From the NCBI GenBank assembly GCA_015680685.1, contig MNCI01002075.1, forward strand, positions 3,037 to 67,036: a stretch of DNA of 64,000 nt. Reading direction: 5' to 3'. Origin of the DNA: Gnetum montanum (lineage: Eukaryota > Streptophyta > Gnetopsida > Gnetales > Gnetaceae). Positions 22,362-33,514 of this stretch are shown piece after piece. Position 1 is the stretch's first letter; every line of letters begins with the position of its first letter. A program made the translations under genes and the position numbers. The notes beneath the pieces were generated by a model that saw only the letters and a program-made list of their open reading frames with translations, made no database searches and was not told the DNA's origin.

Positions 22362-24053
22362 CTAGTGGTAATGACAGAATTGGTCCAACTTGAAATGTCG
22401 TGGAACCGGGGGCTCATTTGGTGTTGCTAAGGTGGGGTTCCTCAATAGCTCGCAGTATCTATCATGTTGGCGGCGAGCATTCTCTGCTACGTGTTTGTAT
22501 TGGATTTTCCCAGCTTTAAGGAGTTGCTCTAGTAGTTCATAAGGTCATGCAGGTAGTGGTGTGTACTTAGAGCAATCCTTGCACTAAAAGTTGGACCTTG
22601 GGGTGGCCCCTGTTGTTGCAAGCGGGTTGGTACTGGTGTTTGTTGTTTTTGGGCTTGTGGCTATAGTTTCCATTGTTATCTATTTTTTGGCAACGTGTTG
22701 GTTCTTGTAAGCCACATAAGCAAGGTCATTATTGGTTTGTACAGCTTGTTCTATGTTCTTGATCTATGTGAACGCTTGGCTCAATGTTTGAGTGCTTAGA
22801 TAGTACAATTTTAACTTAATGAAGTCATTCATGGCTCCCTTCAAAATCGTAAGCAAATACTTCTCAGGGATGGGCTCATGAAGTTCGTTAAGGGCTGCAC
22901 TCCATCGCTGGATGAACTTCTGCATAGGCTCAAGTGGTGCTTGTTTCACCTATATCAGAGTGTCTAGTGTGGCTTCAGGCTTGAGGTTGTACTTAAACCG
23001 GGTAACAAACTAATGTAACAGATCCTCCAGAGAGGATATGGAGTTATGAGGCAAGGCTCAGTACCAGTTTAAGGCTACGCCCATTAAGGACATAGCAAAC
23101 ACTCGCAAGATTGCATGGGGCCAAGCTTGAAGAAAGAGAGTTTTTGATTGAAATGTGACTAGGTGAGCGTTCAGATATCCCTTCCCATTGTACTTGGTTA
23201 ACTGGGGTAGCATGATTCCCTTGGGTAAAGCTAACATTGGAACTGAAGAGTTAATTGGATCATCCTGGTAGAAATCCAGTACTTTAACTTGTTCAGTGTT
23301 GGTAGTTTTGAGGTGCTTTACCTCATCAGCTAACGCTTGCATCATTTATTTTGCTTCTGCCCACTCTTGAGCGGTAGGTAGATTAGTTGGTTGGGGAGAT
23401 TGTTGGGTTGTCATTTGTTGTTGTGGAGCAACGTTCAGAGTTATGGTTGTTAGGTCTGGCACGTTGAAGTGTGTGGGTTGTTGAACAAGGGGTATGGTTC
23501 CTTGCCTAGCCACAAACTATGAAGTGACACCCTCGATGTGCGGGGCCGATGTAACAAAAGTGACCCCATGCGTTTGCACTAGCGGCATGTATTAGGTGGA
23601 CATGTACATGGGTAGCCCATGTCGGGACACCGGTGCTTGTGTGCTCGTTGACACATGGTGAGGGACCGTCTGTGCCACGTGAGGGAGGAATGATGGGTTC
23701 ATGTAGGCATGGGGACTGAGGGTGTGGTATGAATCCTCAGGTTCAGACTATGCCTCCAAGTCATCTACATCATGTTGGTTTTGGGGCTTCTCAGTGGGTC
23801 ACCGTGTGTTTTGGCTTCTTTCCAGAAGGTGATGGGAGATGAGTTGGTGATGAGGCTCAGAAAGGGGGATGATGTCATGTACATAGGAAACAAATTCATG
23901 ACCTCCCATGTATATGCACTCGAAGTTTTGTTTTGCCTCCTGTTCTGTGATGTCAAGGGGAAGGTTGGCCTGAATCTTCACATAGATAAAGTTGTACTGT
24001 TCCTGTGTGAGGATTACAAAGGTGTGTGCATTAAAGTTCTGAGATGACTCCAT
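22362..24053 (-). pseudogene. gag: Element E gag (Tat-like, broken)
   Basis: Start taken at the ATG at 24053 (MESSQNFNAHTF), since the next part, EQYNFIYVKIQ...EQEAKQ, is shared with F. A Gln/Pro-rich stretch follows, then the gag core LPQLTKYNGKGYLNAHLVTF (about 23220-23165), FLQAWPHAILRVFAMSLMG, ALNWY and SISSLEDLL near 23040, then QAPLEPMQKFIQRWSAALNE (about 22945-22890). This WY...SI.S...L...F pattern is that of Tat/Ogre gags. Several stops. No zinc knuckle is obvious; a TTLAH-C-rich end near 22350 leads into the linker. Confidence 0.75.
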
Positions 24054-24329
24054 GGTGATGTGTCTTAGGGCAGTGTACAGGCTAGCTAACAAGTGCTGAG
24101 TGTTTTTCGGCGTAAGTGTGCAGCGTGTGCAATGTGGCTGAACTGCAGCGTGTGCAGCATGGCTAACTGTAGCGTGACTAATTGTCCAACGTGTGAACAC
24201 TGAAAAATTTTCTAAGTGTTGTCAGTGTGGTCAACATAAATGGGAGAAATTTTTTCTAAGTGTTGGAACAGTGTATACAACGTAAACAGGAAAAAATTTG
24301 GCTAAGTGTAAAATTATGAACAATGTACT
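24054..24329 (-). other. Element E leader next to gag
   Basis: Non-coding leader with three CTAAGTGT blocks at 24212, 24256 and 24302 (steps 44 and 46) and CAGCGTGTGC copies at 24121 and 24145. F's leader has the same CTAAGTGT block in a tighter 27-bp array. Confidence 0.6.
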
Positions 24330-24657
24330 CAGCATATAACCTTGTATGCTCAGCGTTTGAGGGTTATACACAACGTGTGAACACTAGTCACAGCGTACAG
24401 ACCACTCTCACAGCGTACAGGCACTGTCATTAGTGTACAGGAACTGGTCATAGTGTGTGAACTGGGTTCACAGTGTACAGACTGCAATAGTCAACGTACA
24501 GATATAGTGGTCAGCGTGTTGAAAATGGTGGCAGTGTGTAGACAAGGTCTACAGCATGCAAGAAAATAACGTAGCATGTAGACAAGGTGTATAGCATGCA
24601 GGAAAACAAGGCAGCATGTAGACAGGGTCTACAACGTGTACCTGGTACAACGTGCAG
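24330..24657. repeat. 20-bp tandem array, about 16 units, in E's leader
   Basis: A 10-base core of CAGCGTGTAG type recurs at 24330, 24351, 24371, 24391, 24411, 24431, 24451, 24471, 24492, 24512, 24532, 24552, 24572, 24592, 24612 and 24632: steps of 20 with two of 21. The following 10 bases vary, with an ACAAGGTCTA-like half in the distal units. It lies immediately beside the 21-bp AGATCT array. Confidence 0.9.
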
Positions 24658-24753
24658 ATCTGGTTGAAGAGGGTGCAGATCTGGATGAGGAAAACTCAGA
24701 TCTAGAGCTGATGAAGGTAGATCTAATGGAATCGAGCATAGATCTGGGACCAT
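24511..24753 (-). CDS. Short upstream ORF over the two leader arrays of E
   Basis: 80 codons from the ATG at 24753, starting MVPDLCSIPLDLPSSALDL. In this frame the 21-bp repeat encodes heptapeptides xDLxxxx; the open frame continues upstream of the ATG to about 24810. The second half crosses the 20-bp array and loses periodicity. It could be a chance open frame through repeats, or an upstream ORF that lowers gag translation. Confidence 0.3.
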   Translation of the reverse strand: MVPDLCSIPLDLPSSALDLSFPHPDLHPLQPDLHVVPGTRCRPCLHAALFSCMLYTLSTCYVIFLHAVDLVYTLPPFSTR

Positions 24754-24818
24754 GAGGAGAAGATCTACAAGGTGGTGCAGCAGATCTAAAGAGATTGTGC
24801 CTAGATCGAAGTAGATCT
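24656..24818. repeat. 21-bp AGATCT array in E's leader, next to the PBS
   Basis: The palindrome AGATCT starts at 24656, 24677, 24698, 24719, 24740, 24761 and 24782, and AGATCG at 24803: seven exact 21-bp steps. A further AGATCT at 24813 is out of phase. The 15 bases between vary widely, so the hexamer and its spacing appear selected or were the repeat's conserved core. Not found in F. On the minus strand the repeat is in an open frame giving heptads with Asp-Leu at fixed places. Confidence 0.92.
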
Positions 24819-24837
24819 AAGAAATGATGAAGAAGGG

Positions 24838-24854
24838 CCCTCCTTCTAGCGCCA
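24838..24854 (-). other. Element E primer-binding site (tRNA not identified)
   Basis: Minus strand TGGCGCTAGAAGGAGGG, five bases from the LTR end. F has TGGCACTAGAAGGAGGG in the same position, so the site is conserved. TGG at the start fits pairing with a CCA tail; I cannot name the tRNA with confidence. Confidence 0.65.
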
Positions 24855-24859
24855 GAAGT

Positions 24860-27010
24860 TGTACCGTCTGAAATCGTCAGTGCTAGGCTGGAACATTACA
24901 GGCACTGAAAGATTCACAGACAAGCACAGCAGACCCTGCCTCTGCTTGAGGGAAAGCTGGAAATGGATGAAGGTAGAGTACCTTGGATGGTTCGCATGCG
25001 GATCAAACAAGGACTTCCTCAACGTTTTCTGCTACAACACGTTGGGTTATACATAAACTGCAACTAAATGTAAACTAGTATGAAACGTACAGAAAATGTA
25101 AACATGCGTAAACATAGAAAACGATGTAAACTGTAACAAAAGTTGGCCAAATGTATTAAATGTATTGAAAAAGATTGTGTACAAAGCATCGGTATGTACG
25201 CAGTTGTGGATCTACACAAGGCAGACGTATAGCCCCGGTTGATGAGGATGGGTGATGACAACTACTGGGAATTTTTGCAGGCATAGCGTGAATGCTGTAT
25301 GCTCAGCGTACAGGATGTATGCCCAGCGTGTGAGATCTGTGCTCTCATGCTCTATGTGTGAAAATGACAAAATTTTCGAACCCCACCCAAACCGAACCCC
25401 CAACCGAACTAAACCCCACCAAACCCCGATTTAGTCAAAAATTGGGGTTTTTATATTATCTTAGAGCATGGAATTTGGATCGGGAGTGGGGATGATTAGC
25501 TATGGGAGGAAAAATGTACAGATCTGGTGATAGGTGGGACATTGACTAGTGCAAAAGAATAAAATTTTACAAGTGTACAGTGTGAACACTGTCCAGTTCA
25601 CATGCTAGGTGTGCAGACCCTTAGCGTGTGAACTTTCATGCCCACAAAAAACGAATGAATGATAGTTGTACAAACAGATTTCATGGTTCTAGCCTGTAGA
25701 TATGAGCTTTGGCATCCTGTTTCTAGCTTCAATGTGTTATTCTAAGCTCTGGGGTGTCTTTCCATGTCCATAGAGCTTCCAGCGTGTGAGTTTGGGCATC
25801 TGGCGTGTTTCTGTACCCTCATACGCTGGGCGTATACGCTCCATACGCTAGACAGTAGGTGGTCAAGAAGGAAAGATTTAGACCTAAATTTTCATATTTG
25901 AAGCCATTTTTGACCATGGATATGGATGCTTGATGTCCTTAGGATGCTTCCTGTCAAATTTGGGCTCATTTGGCCTTGATTTGGTAGGGTTTTGGGAGGC
26001 CTAAAGTTGAACATGTTGGCCACACGCTGGGCGTATACGCTGAGCGTATAGGCCAGCGTGTGAGCATGAAAACTACAATTTAGGAATTATATCTAGTACG
26101 TTGGGGTGTGTACATTGATCCTTGAGTCTTGGTGGTCATCTAGGTAGTCCAAGAGCTAATTTTAACATTTTTTTGATGGAGTTTTGGGCTCATCTCTGAG
26201 GTGCACGCTGGCTGTATGCTGGGCGTATACACTGGGCGTATAGGCCAGTGTGTGTGGCCAATAATGATACTTTTGATGCGAAAAATGGAAGTTTTCAAAG
26301 AATTTGATGATGTAGACTAGATGCCCATGTCCCAAGGGTCAAGCCCATGCCAAAAACTTGCCTGAAAGTGCCTATTTGACCTTGTCCTTGGTGCCACACG
26401 CTTGGCGTGCAGGATGTACATGCTCAGCATGTGAACTTAAAAGTGAAATATTTCAAGGTTAAAACTTAATTTTCTTGAGCCCATGATGATACCTAACAAT
26501 TTCCCTGTCTCTGAGAGTCGATTCCTTGTGAAAAGCTTGCTCCAAAGTGCCTGTTTTGGGTCACCTTTTAAGTCATACGCTGGGCGTGTGAGCCAGCATG
26601 TAGGCAGGAAATGACTCGTTTGGTACCCAAAATTTAATTGTTAGGATCCTGAGACCTACCTGGGACCTTAGTAAGGTCATGGGGAGTCTATACCTTTAAT
26701 TATGGCCTATTGTGATGAGTTTTTGAGGCTCAAAAGTTGCTGCACGCTGGGCCATACTCTGGGCATGTATAGGCTAGTGTACAGGATGCATACTTAGTGA
26801 AAACCAAGTATTTTGAGCTCAAAATTTTCCAGGTTTGATGCCAAATGTCACTGTAGTATTTTTTGAATCCCAAGGAACTATTTCTTACTTAGTTTGACTC
26901 TGTTTGAAGCTATTTGTGAGGTCCTCAAGCTTCAGTCATGCTAGGGAGCATCATGACTTAGCTCAATTCTTGTTGGAGAAGTGCTAAACTCAGAATTTTG
27001 TGGTGTTTCA
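24860..27010 (-). repeat. Element E 5' LTR
   Basis: 2151 bp partner of 16792-18939 with the same ends. Multiple CGCTGGGCGTATA motifs, for example at 26026, 26039 and 26217-26245, and CAGCGTGTGAG near 26053. Confidence 0.9.
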
Positions 27011-27015
27011 CATTA

Positions 27016-28170
27016 AAGGGTTGAATTAAAAATTATAATTGAACCCATGGGGGAAGAACATAGATAGCATCATCACAATCAAATGCGTAGACATAGAAAT
27101 TTCCCTCACAATTTGTTTGATGATGATGAATCCTTTTTGGCCACTAAGAGCCTAATGCATATCATAGAGGCTGTTAAGATATCTCATAGGCATCACAAAA
27201 AGATTCTTCTACATATTCTTGATACAAAAAACATTCCTAAATTTGTAGGAGGCTATGATGTAGATCCGCAACATCATTTACAAGCCTTCCATGATGCCTG
27301 TGCTGACTACAACATTGAAAGTAAATGGAAAAAGATTAAGCTCTTTCATAGGACACTAATTGATAAAGCCTAATGGTGGTATAGATCGTTGAGACCAAAA
27401 TTAATCTGATGATGGTCTGTAATGTTGGAACGTTTCAATAAGAAATATCAAACCTATGCAAGAGTGTCCAACCTGAGGAGATAGATCCAAGTGTGGAAAC
27501 AAGAATAACATAAACCCTTGGAAATGGTCTTGGATAGATATTATGCCTTACTGAATTGATGCCCAAGCCATGGTTTCTTTGAGGAAGAGAAACTTTACCA
27601 CATCATAGATGGGATTCTTAATGAAGCAAGGGAGATCCTTGGGATGTATGCCATAGGGAAATTATAGAAGCTCTAAGCCCATTACATCAAAGAGCTAATA
27701 GAGCATGTGGAAAAAGAAGAAGGAGAGATATGCAAATGGATGAATGTCAAGAAAAATCAATGGGAGCTAACTATTCAATAGAGGGAGGTCTAGATCTATG
27801 GTAAGGAGAATGAAACTAATCTTGATAAGGTGATCCCACAACAAACCTTGCCAATACAGGAGTCTATTGATGAATTAGAAGCAAATTTTAATAGGATGTC
27901 CAAATAGATATATGAAAATGTCACAACTCTCATTAAGACAGTGGAGGAGAGGATCATGCAAAATAAGCTAGGTGATCACAATAAACAAAGGACATAGAAC
28001 TAAGAAATAGTTAGGAACAACTTTCGCCAAATGAAGAAACTGGCCAACGAAAGCAAGGCTAAAGACTCCACCACATAAGAAGATGATGGATGCGACCTAT
28101 GCATATATGACCACCCAAGGGGGCCAATACCCTATGTTGTTGTATCTACAAGAGTATTGGGTAGGTGCCT
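27016..28170 (+). pseudogene. gag: Element C gag, part 2
   Basis: Resumes gag C after E. It has the region LFDDDESFLATKSLM (27110-27155), the core KFVGGYDVDPQHHLQAFHDA at about 27240-27300, ERFNKKYQTYARVSNL near 27430-27475, the helical QESIDELEAN part and the C-rich end CDLCIYDHP near 28092-28120. Many stops (for example LIDKA-stop at 27370, within the WY site). Confidence 0.8.
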
Positions 28171-28951
28171 TAAATCCTAAATTTGTGCAAAAGCACATGC
28201 TTGGGAAACTTCCTCTTCCACAAGGTAATTTTATATAGTCCCAAAATTGATTGTACCATACTAGGGAGACTTATTACTAGCCTCAACACAATCATCAACT
28301 GTAGTGGAAACAATCATAGTTGTGGGGGAGGCCATCAAAAAATCATCCAGATCCATTGAAACCTCATGGATATTGTGTTCAACACCCTATTTCTCCAACT
28401 AGTTCGACATCCTCCACTTCGAATTGCCACTACCACTCTCTCGAGTACCATCAATACATGACATCCCTTGAAGGATCACCACCTCACGCCTCTTACCATT
28501 CAACCTACCCTTGATATTCTCATCAACCACCTCCTTATACATCATTTCCAAGAACTTAGGAAAGCTCAGCATCATAATATCAACAAATGAGTGCCACTTG
28601 TATTACCAATGTGCATAGACATGTTAACACCTATTGGTCCCAACTGCAAAGTCAGAAACGTCCTTTTTGGAGGAAGGGCTATAAGCCGAAGCAAACCATG
28701 CATGAAAAAACTACACTAACCAAGATAGAACAAGGCCAATCTAGTGCACTACCTTCCTTTTCACCATCATTATCCTTTGACTGTACACTAGGACCACCAT
28801 CCAATAGTACTTCAATCCCACATTTAACCAATGAATTGACAAACATGGGGAGACAAACAAATCCATGCATACCATATCATGATCAAGGGTATAATTGTGA
28901 GCTGGCCATCCATATTTAGCAACCAAGTGCGTGAGAAATTATTTTTCTACC
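28171..28951 (+). pseudogene. Element C gag-protease linker and protease tail, protease core deleted
   Basis: Pro/Ser/Tyr-rich linker sequence matching G (47100-47330), including a CAGAAACGTCCTTTTT block at 28654. Sequence resembling the post-protease tail (ATCCATGCATACC...GGGTATAATTGTG at 28861-28895) follows after only about 190 bases. The protease itself is therefore missing. Element B is inserted at 28951. Nothing of RT or integrase is found on the other side of B. Confidence 0.6.
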
Positions 28952-29804
28952 TGATGAGTCGTGATATTGGGGCCACGATATCAGATCTACGATATCAGGT
29001 TCGCAATATCAGAGCCCGCCAAGTGATATCAGACATCTGATGTCAGAACCTATCTCATTGCCTATAAATAAGAGGTAGGCATACTTGGGTTGGCATAGTT
29101 AGTTTCTTAGTCCCTTACCCAAAATATTGTAGTTTTCCCTTTCTAGAGTTAGAATTATTTTTGAGTGTCTACAGTAGTAGTCATAAAGTGAACAGATCTT
29201 TATTTGAGCATTGTGTACCTGAGCACACCTTGTGTCTGGAAATAAAGATGAACTTTGTGATAAACCTTGCAGCATTTAGAATAGATTATTTATTACATTT
29301 AATGTTATTTATAGTTCTTTAAAGATTTCATTAGTTAATTGATGTTGCTTTTATTGAATTATTAATTTTCAACAAGTAAGCACACTTAGTACGACCACTT
29401 CAAGCATACGTGGAACACTTGGTAACCTAGTAACGACTAGTGTTTGGTAATCCCAGTAGTGTTACACTGGTTCAGGATGTGTACAATAAGTGAGGAATGA
29501 ATGTTGGTGTTAGGACTAGTTAGAGCATAGTTAATTAGTTAAATTAAACTAGTTACTTAATTATTTCATTTCTCCATTTTAAGTACCAGGAACATTAAAC
29601 ATCAAAAAATCATAAAAATCACATACCTCAAGTTTACTTAACCATACAATTGTGTCATACAAGTAAACTTGGGAAGACAATGGTCACCTAACCCATCCTT
29701 GTTTTGTAAAGGCGCATAAGCATTTAGTCCTTGGAGTTCAACAGGATTGTGCATGAATGCTCATATTCGTATGGTTGAGCGTAGGGGTACCTTGTTGATC
29801 ATCA
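28952..29804 (+). repeat. Element B 5' LTR
   Basis: 853 bp, TGATGAGTCGTGATATTG to CTTGTTGATCATCA. U3 array of GATATC units, TATAAATA at 29063, AATAAAG at about 29240. Confidence 0.92.
28963..29070 (+). promoter_or_regulatory. LTR B promoter: 14-bp U3 units and TATA box
   Basis: GATATT/GATATC/AATATC at 28963, 28977, 28991 and 29005 (14-bp steps), another GATATC at 29025, then TATAAATA at 29063-29070. The 3' LTR keeps the pattern (38162, 38175, 38189, 38203, 38223), with TATAAATA at 38261. Confidence 0.75.
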
Positions 29805-29805
29805 T

Positions 29806-29823
29806 TGGCATTGTTGTTGTGGA
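29806..29823 (+). other. Element B primer-binding site
   Basis: TGGCATTGTTGTTGTGGA, one base from the LTR; tRNA-Asp-type site with several C-to-T changes. Confidence 0.8.
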
Positions 29824-29949
29824 CTTTGTTGTTTGTGTGCTAGTTAGAACTTAGGAATCTTCCGATCATTGGAACAAACCCTTAGGGTTAGTTATCTTAA
29901 AATCACCAGAAAAAGAGAAGAGAAAAGTATTACACATTGAATAATCAAT

Positions 29950-31876
29950 CATGTCTCCTTCTTCTTATGAGAGTGCTTTACTACCTAGGTCTGACACAAT
30001 GAATAATTGAAGGCATAGTACAGATGATGATCCGCCAGTGCCCCAACAGTTTCACTTGCTATACGCTCATCTCGATGAGTATGTACCAAACTTGACCTTT
30101 ATCCTCCACCAGGATGATTAGTTGCAATGGCATGATTTAGAGGGTAACATAGTGTTGCCTCCTAATTGCTCAATCCCAAGCATGCTTCTTTGTGCTCTCA
30201 CATGAATTAGTATGTAGCACTTACAGATAGAATACGTTATGCATGAATGTGACTTGAGAGAGTATCGACCCACAGAGGCACAACATCAAAGGGACCTACA
30301 ATAGGAGAGACATTAGAAATCTATGAAGGGGAAGTGGTCTCAGGGTGTCCCATATGTCCTAAGTGAAAATGAGAGTGGTGAATCTACCTCAGGAGGTTTT
30401 CCACAAAATGATATTCTTTCCATTGAATTCGGTCAATAGATTGTGTATCAAAATATTCACTGAACTATCCATAACCCAGATTCTGGTACCGACAAATACA
30501 AAGGGTCCAAAAAAGGAACACGAATGCATGACAGAGATGGACATTCTAATCATAATCACGACTAAGGCCACAACCACTAAAGAGAAGGTAGCAGGAACAG
30601 TCATGATGCTAGTCCTCCTTTCTCTTCACCTTCATCATCTCCTTCATCCTATCCTTCAGGATCTAAATGCAGTAGCAAAGGAAAAGACCTTGAGGATAAT
30701 GGTAGGCAAAATAGAGATCATAGACAAAATAGTCGAGAAAGGGGACAAGGCCATTTCAGAGAGACACATCACAAAATAAGGGAGAGTAGGGAACAACATA
30801 GGCATCATAGATGCCATAGAAAATACGATCACGATGAACCTCTACTCGGCACCCAAAGTATGTTAGATATAAAAGAGGTTATTAGAATCCCAAAAAGGCA
30901 CCAGAAAGACAGTAGGATCAAAATACTAGACATGAAAAATATCCCATGATTTGAAGGGGGATACAATGCTGATCCTCAAAATCATCTACAAGCATTTCAC
31001 GATGCATGTGCCTTGCAAAATATAGAGGATGAGTGGCAAAAACTAAAGTTGTTTCCACAGACATTGATCAAGGAAGTGAAAAGTTGGTGCTAGTCCTTAG
31101 AACCGGAATCCATTTGCCGATGCAGTACCATGTTAGAACTATTCAACGATAAGTTTCAGATGTACTTCCAAGTGCCCAACCTACGTAAGGAAATCCAAGG
31201 ATGGAAACAAGGAGGACACAAACCCTTAGATGCTACCATGGGATGATATTATGCATTGTTAGATTGCTGCCTCAACCATGGTTACTCATAAAGTGAATAA
31301 CTACACCATCTCGTAGATGTGCTTAGGTACAAAATGCGAAGAACCCTTGGAACTTACACCCAAGGAAGGCTATCTAAGCTCAGAGCCCATCAAATACAAA
31401 GATTGTTGGAGCAAGTTGCCAAGTAGGAAGGTGAGTTAAGGAAAAGAAAAAGTATGGAAGAATACAACAGAGACCCTTCCCTCCAAAAGAATGAAGTTAG
31501 ATTTTGTGAAGATGAAGAAGAGTCACCGCTTGAAGAGATGATGAATAGGAAAACTTTGCCCATTCAAAAATTTGCATCAAAAGTATCAGCAAAGGTAGAT
31601 CAAATGTGGAACTCCCTAGATGATAAATTTCAAATTGTTCTAAAAATAGTAGAGGAGTCTAGAGAGCAAAGTAGTGACCAAGAAATAAGGAAAAGGAAAG
31701 AAGCTAAATATGAACATAACAAGGGTAAGGGAAAAGTTGTCATCATTGAAGAGGCTATGGATTTAGACACAGACAATGATGGTGAATATGAGATATGCCA
31801 ATATAACCATCCTAAAGGATGTTGTCCAGTAGTGTCACATTTGCATGAGTATGGGGTGTATGCACTAAATCCATGA
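29950..31876 (+). pseudogene. gag: Element B gag (broken)
   Basis: From the ATG at 29950 (MSPSSYESALLPRSD). An N-terminal conserved part with HLDEYVPNLTFILHQDD, a His/Ser-rich segment, the core FEGGYNADPQNHLQAFHDAC near 30955-31015, ELFNDKFQMYFQVPNL near 31135, and an Arg/Glu-rich helix with IQKFASKVSAKVDQMWNSL (31563-31620). It ends CQYNHPKGCCPVVSHLHEYG. That end has one Cys-x3-His-x3-Cys-Cys cluster, present in A, C and D too, instead of a CCHC knuckle. In-frame stops near 30948, 31090, 31246 and 31424 are of the CGA/CAG/TGG-to-stop kind. Confidence 0.85.
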
Positions 31877-32489
31877 TTAAACCGATGACAGACACCCAAG
31901 AGGTTACCTTATCCTCAAGGTAACCCAAGGTAGTTCCACCAACCCTTGACATATTACCTGAGTGGAATCCCATCACAACCAAATGAATAGTATTAATAGT
32001 GGCAACACCCACAATCATGGAGAAAGCCATTACCACATAAAAAATACCCTTACCGTCAACCTAATTCATATAGATACTACATGCAGTAGTCGATCTTTCC
32101 ACATGACTCTACTAGTCATGTAACTCCTCAGCCTCACTACCAGACCCATGAGTACTATATAACTCCTTCTCGTAGAAGTGATGTTCCACATACACACTAT
32201 CCTTCTCATTCGACTACACCTCTTCCACCCTTATCTCCATTACCACCTACTTCATCTATGTAGGGTGAGTTCCCTGCCTAGCTGCAACAATGTAATGTTA
32301 CAAGGGTTGTCAACCCTCAACCTACTGTTGGTTTAGAAAATTGCACCAAGAAGAGACATTTATTTAGAACTAATAGTCCAACTAAGTTCTTACAACCACA
32401 AGCGGCTAATTCTCTGAATGCCTTACCACCATTCGAATCTTTGGAGCTCCCTTCGAACAAAAAACCTAGCCCAATGCAAATGGTCATGT
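31877..32489 (+). other. Element B gag-protease linker
   Basis: Pro/Tyr/Ser/Thr-rich sequence with stops, aligning with G 46880-47500. It includes an AAGAAGAGACATTTATT-type block at 32349, the counterpart of C's and G's CAGAAACGTCC block. No domain recognised. Confidence 0.55.
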
Positions 32490-32926
32490 TGACTCATTCC
32501 ATCATTGATTAGATTAAATTTGGTCATCTTGCTAGGAAATTATTTAATCTTGGAAGTCCTCTTATATATTTACAAATCACTAGGAATGAGCCTTGCAAAG
32601 ATCTTTTGGATTCAAGTTTTGGTATTAATTTAATCTCCCAAGAAATGTACAAAGCCTGGAACTTGCCTCCACTAAAAAAGAATAATATTTTTTTAGAGCT
32701 AGCCAACCAATCCATCACTATCCCTTTCGGACTAGTGGAGGACATTGTCACCACTATTTGTGGGTGGTCGTACCCAGTTGACTTCCTAGTGATTCAAGTC
32801 AACAACTATAAGGGGGACTTTCCAATCATAATGGGAAGAGCATGGCTAAGCATGATTGATGAACACCTAGGAATATGTGATCTTTCCATAGAAATATCAA
32901 AAGAAGATACATTTGGAAAGATCTAG
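32490..32926 (+). pseudogene. Element B protease (broken)
   Basis: Retropepsin-like: LGSPLIYLQITRNEPCKDLL, then LDSSFGINLISQEMY at about 32606-32650, where Athila proteases have DLGAS/DLGSG, so the active-site Gly is altered. It continues LVEDIVTTICGWSYPVDFLV and NNYKGDFPIIMGRAWLS (the flap and C-terminal helix). The PCIAYNDIGCNCVQK tail follows a stop at 32926. Confidence 0.8.
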
Positions 32927-33514
32927 AGGAAGAAAGTTCCATGCATTGCATACAATGACATAGGGTGTAACTGCGTGCAGAAGTTCTGGTTTGTACAACA
33001 TTTAGAATTTCCTGCATGCAACTAGTGTGCATAAACAACTAACATACAAAGATTCCTATATGCAATAACCACAAGATAGGAAGACACCCAGTGGCTGACA
33101 GTTGACCAAGAGAGAAACTCAACTTTATGCATGGAACCAACTGAGAGCTTGACTTGTGCTTACATCGATAGCATAGATACATTAGAGCAAGTCCATTGTC
33201 AACTTCCAAGTACTAACATTGAAAATATCAACTAGGGGAAGTTGAAAATCCCTAACAAGTTTAAGCAAGAGCCTGTTGAGTTAAAAAAATTGCCTACTGG
33301 TATGGAATACACATTTCTCAAGAATGGAAAACTGATAATCATTAACGCTAAGCTCGCTCCTTAACAAAAAGAAAGATTGCTAAAAATAGTAAATAATTGG
33401 TCAAAATATTTTGCTTGGTCATATCTTGAATTAACTACAATAGATCCTAGGATATGCCAACATAGAATTCACACTGACCCCTCCATGAAGCCTCAATGAC
33501 AACTACAAAGGCCA

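Larger units (their letters stand above)
16792..27010 (-). mobile_element. Element E: non-autonomous gag-protease LTR retrotransposon
   Basis: Minus strand, with 2.15-kb LTRs at 24860-27010 (5') and 16792-18939 (3'). PBS-like site at 24838-24854 and purine tract at 18940-18957. Flanks CACTA (16787-16791) and CATTA (27011-27015), four of five matching, sit at the exact break in gag C. Inside are a leader with two tandem arrays, a Tat-like gag, a proline-rich repeat linker, a protease with ILGRPW, a short C-terminal region and a repeat-rich 3' part. There is no RT, RNase H or integrase and no room for one. F has the same plan, so the loss is a property of the lineage. It resembles what has been called TR-GAG-type elements. 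Confidence 0.85.

Noticed and set aside
24330-24818. Regular repeats that might be a CRISPR array
   Set aside because: Periods are 20-21 bp with 6-10 conserved bases, far shorter than repeat plus spacer units. They sit in a retrotransposon leader of a plant genome, and no cas genes are present.
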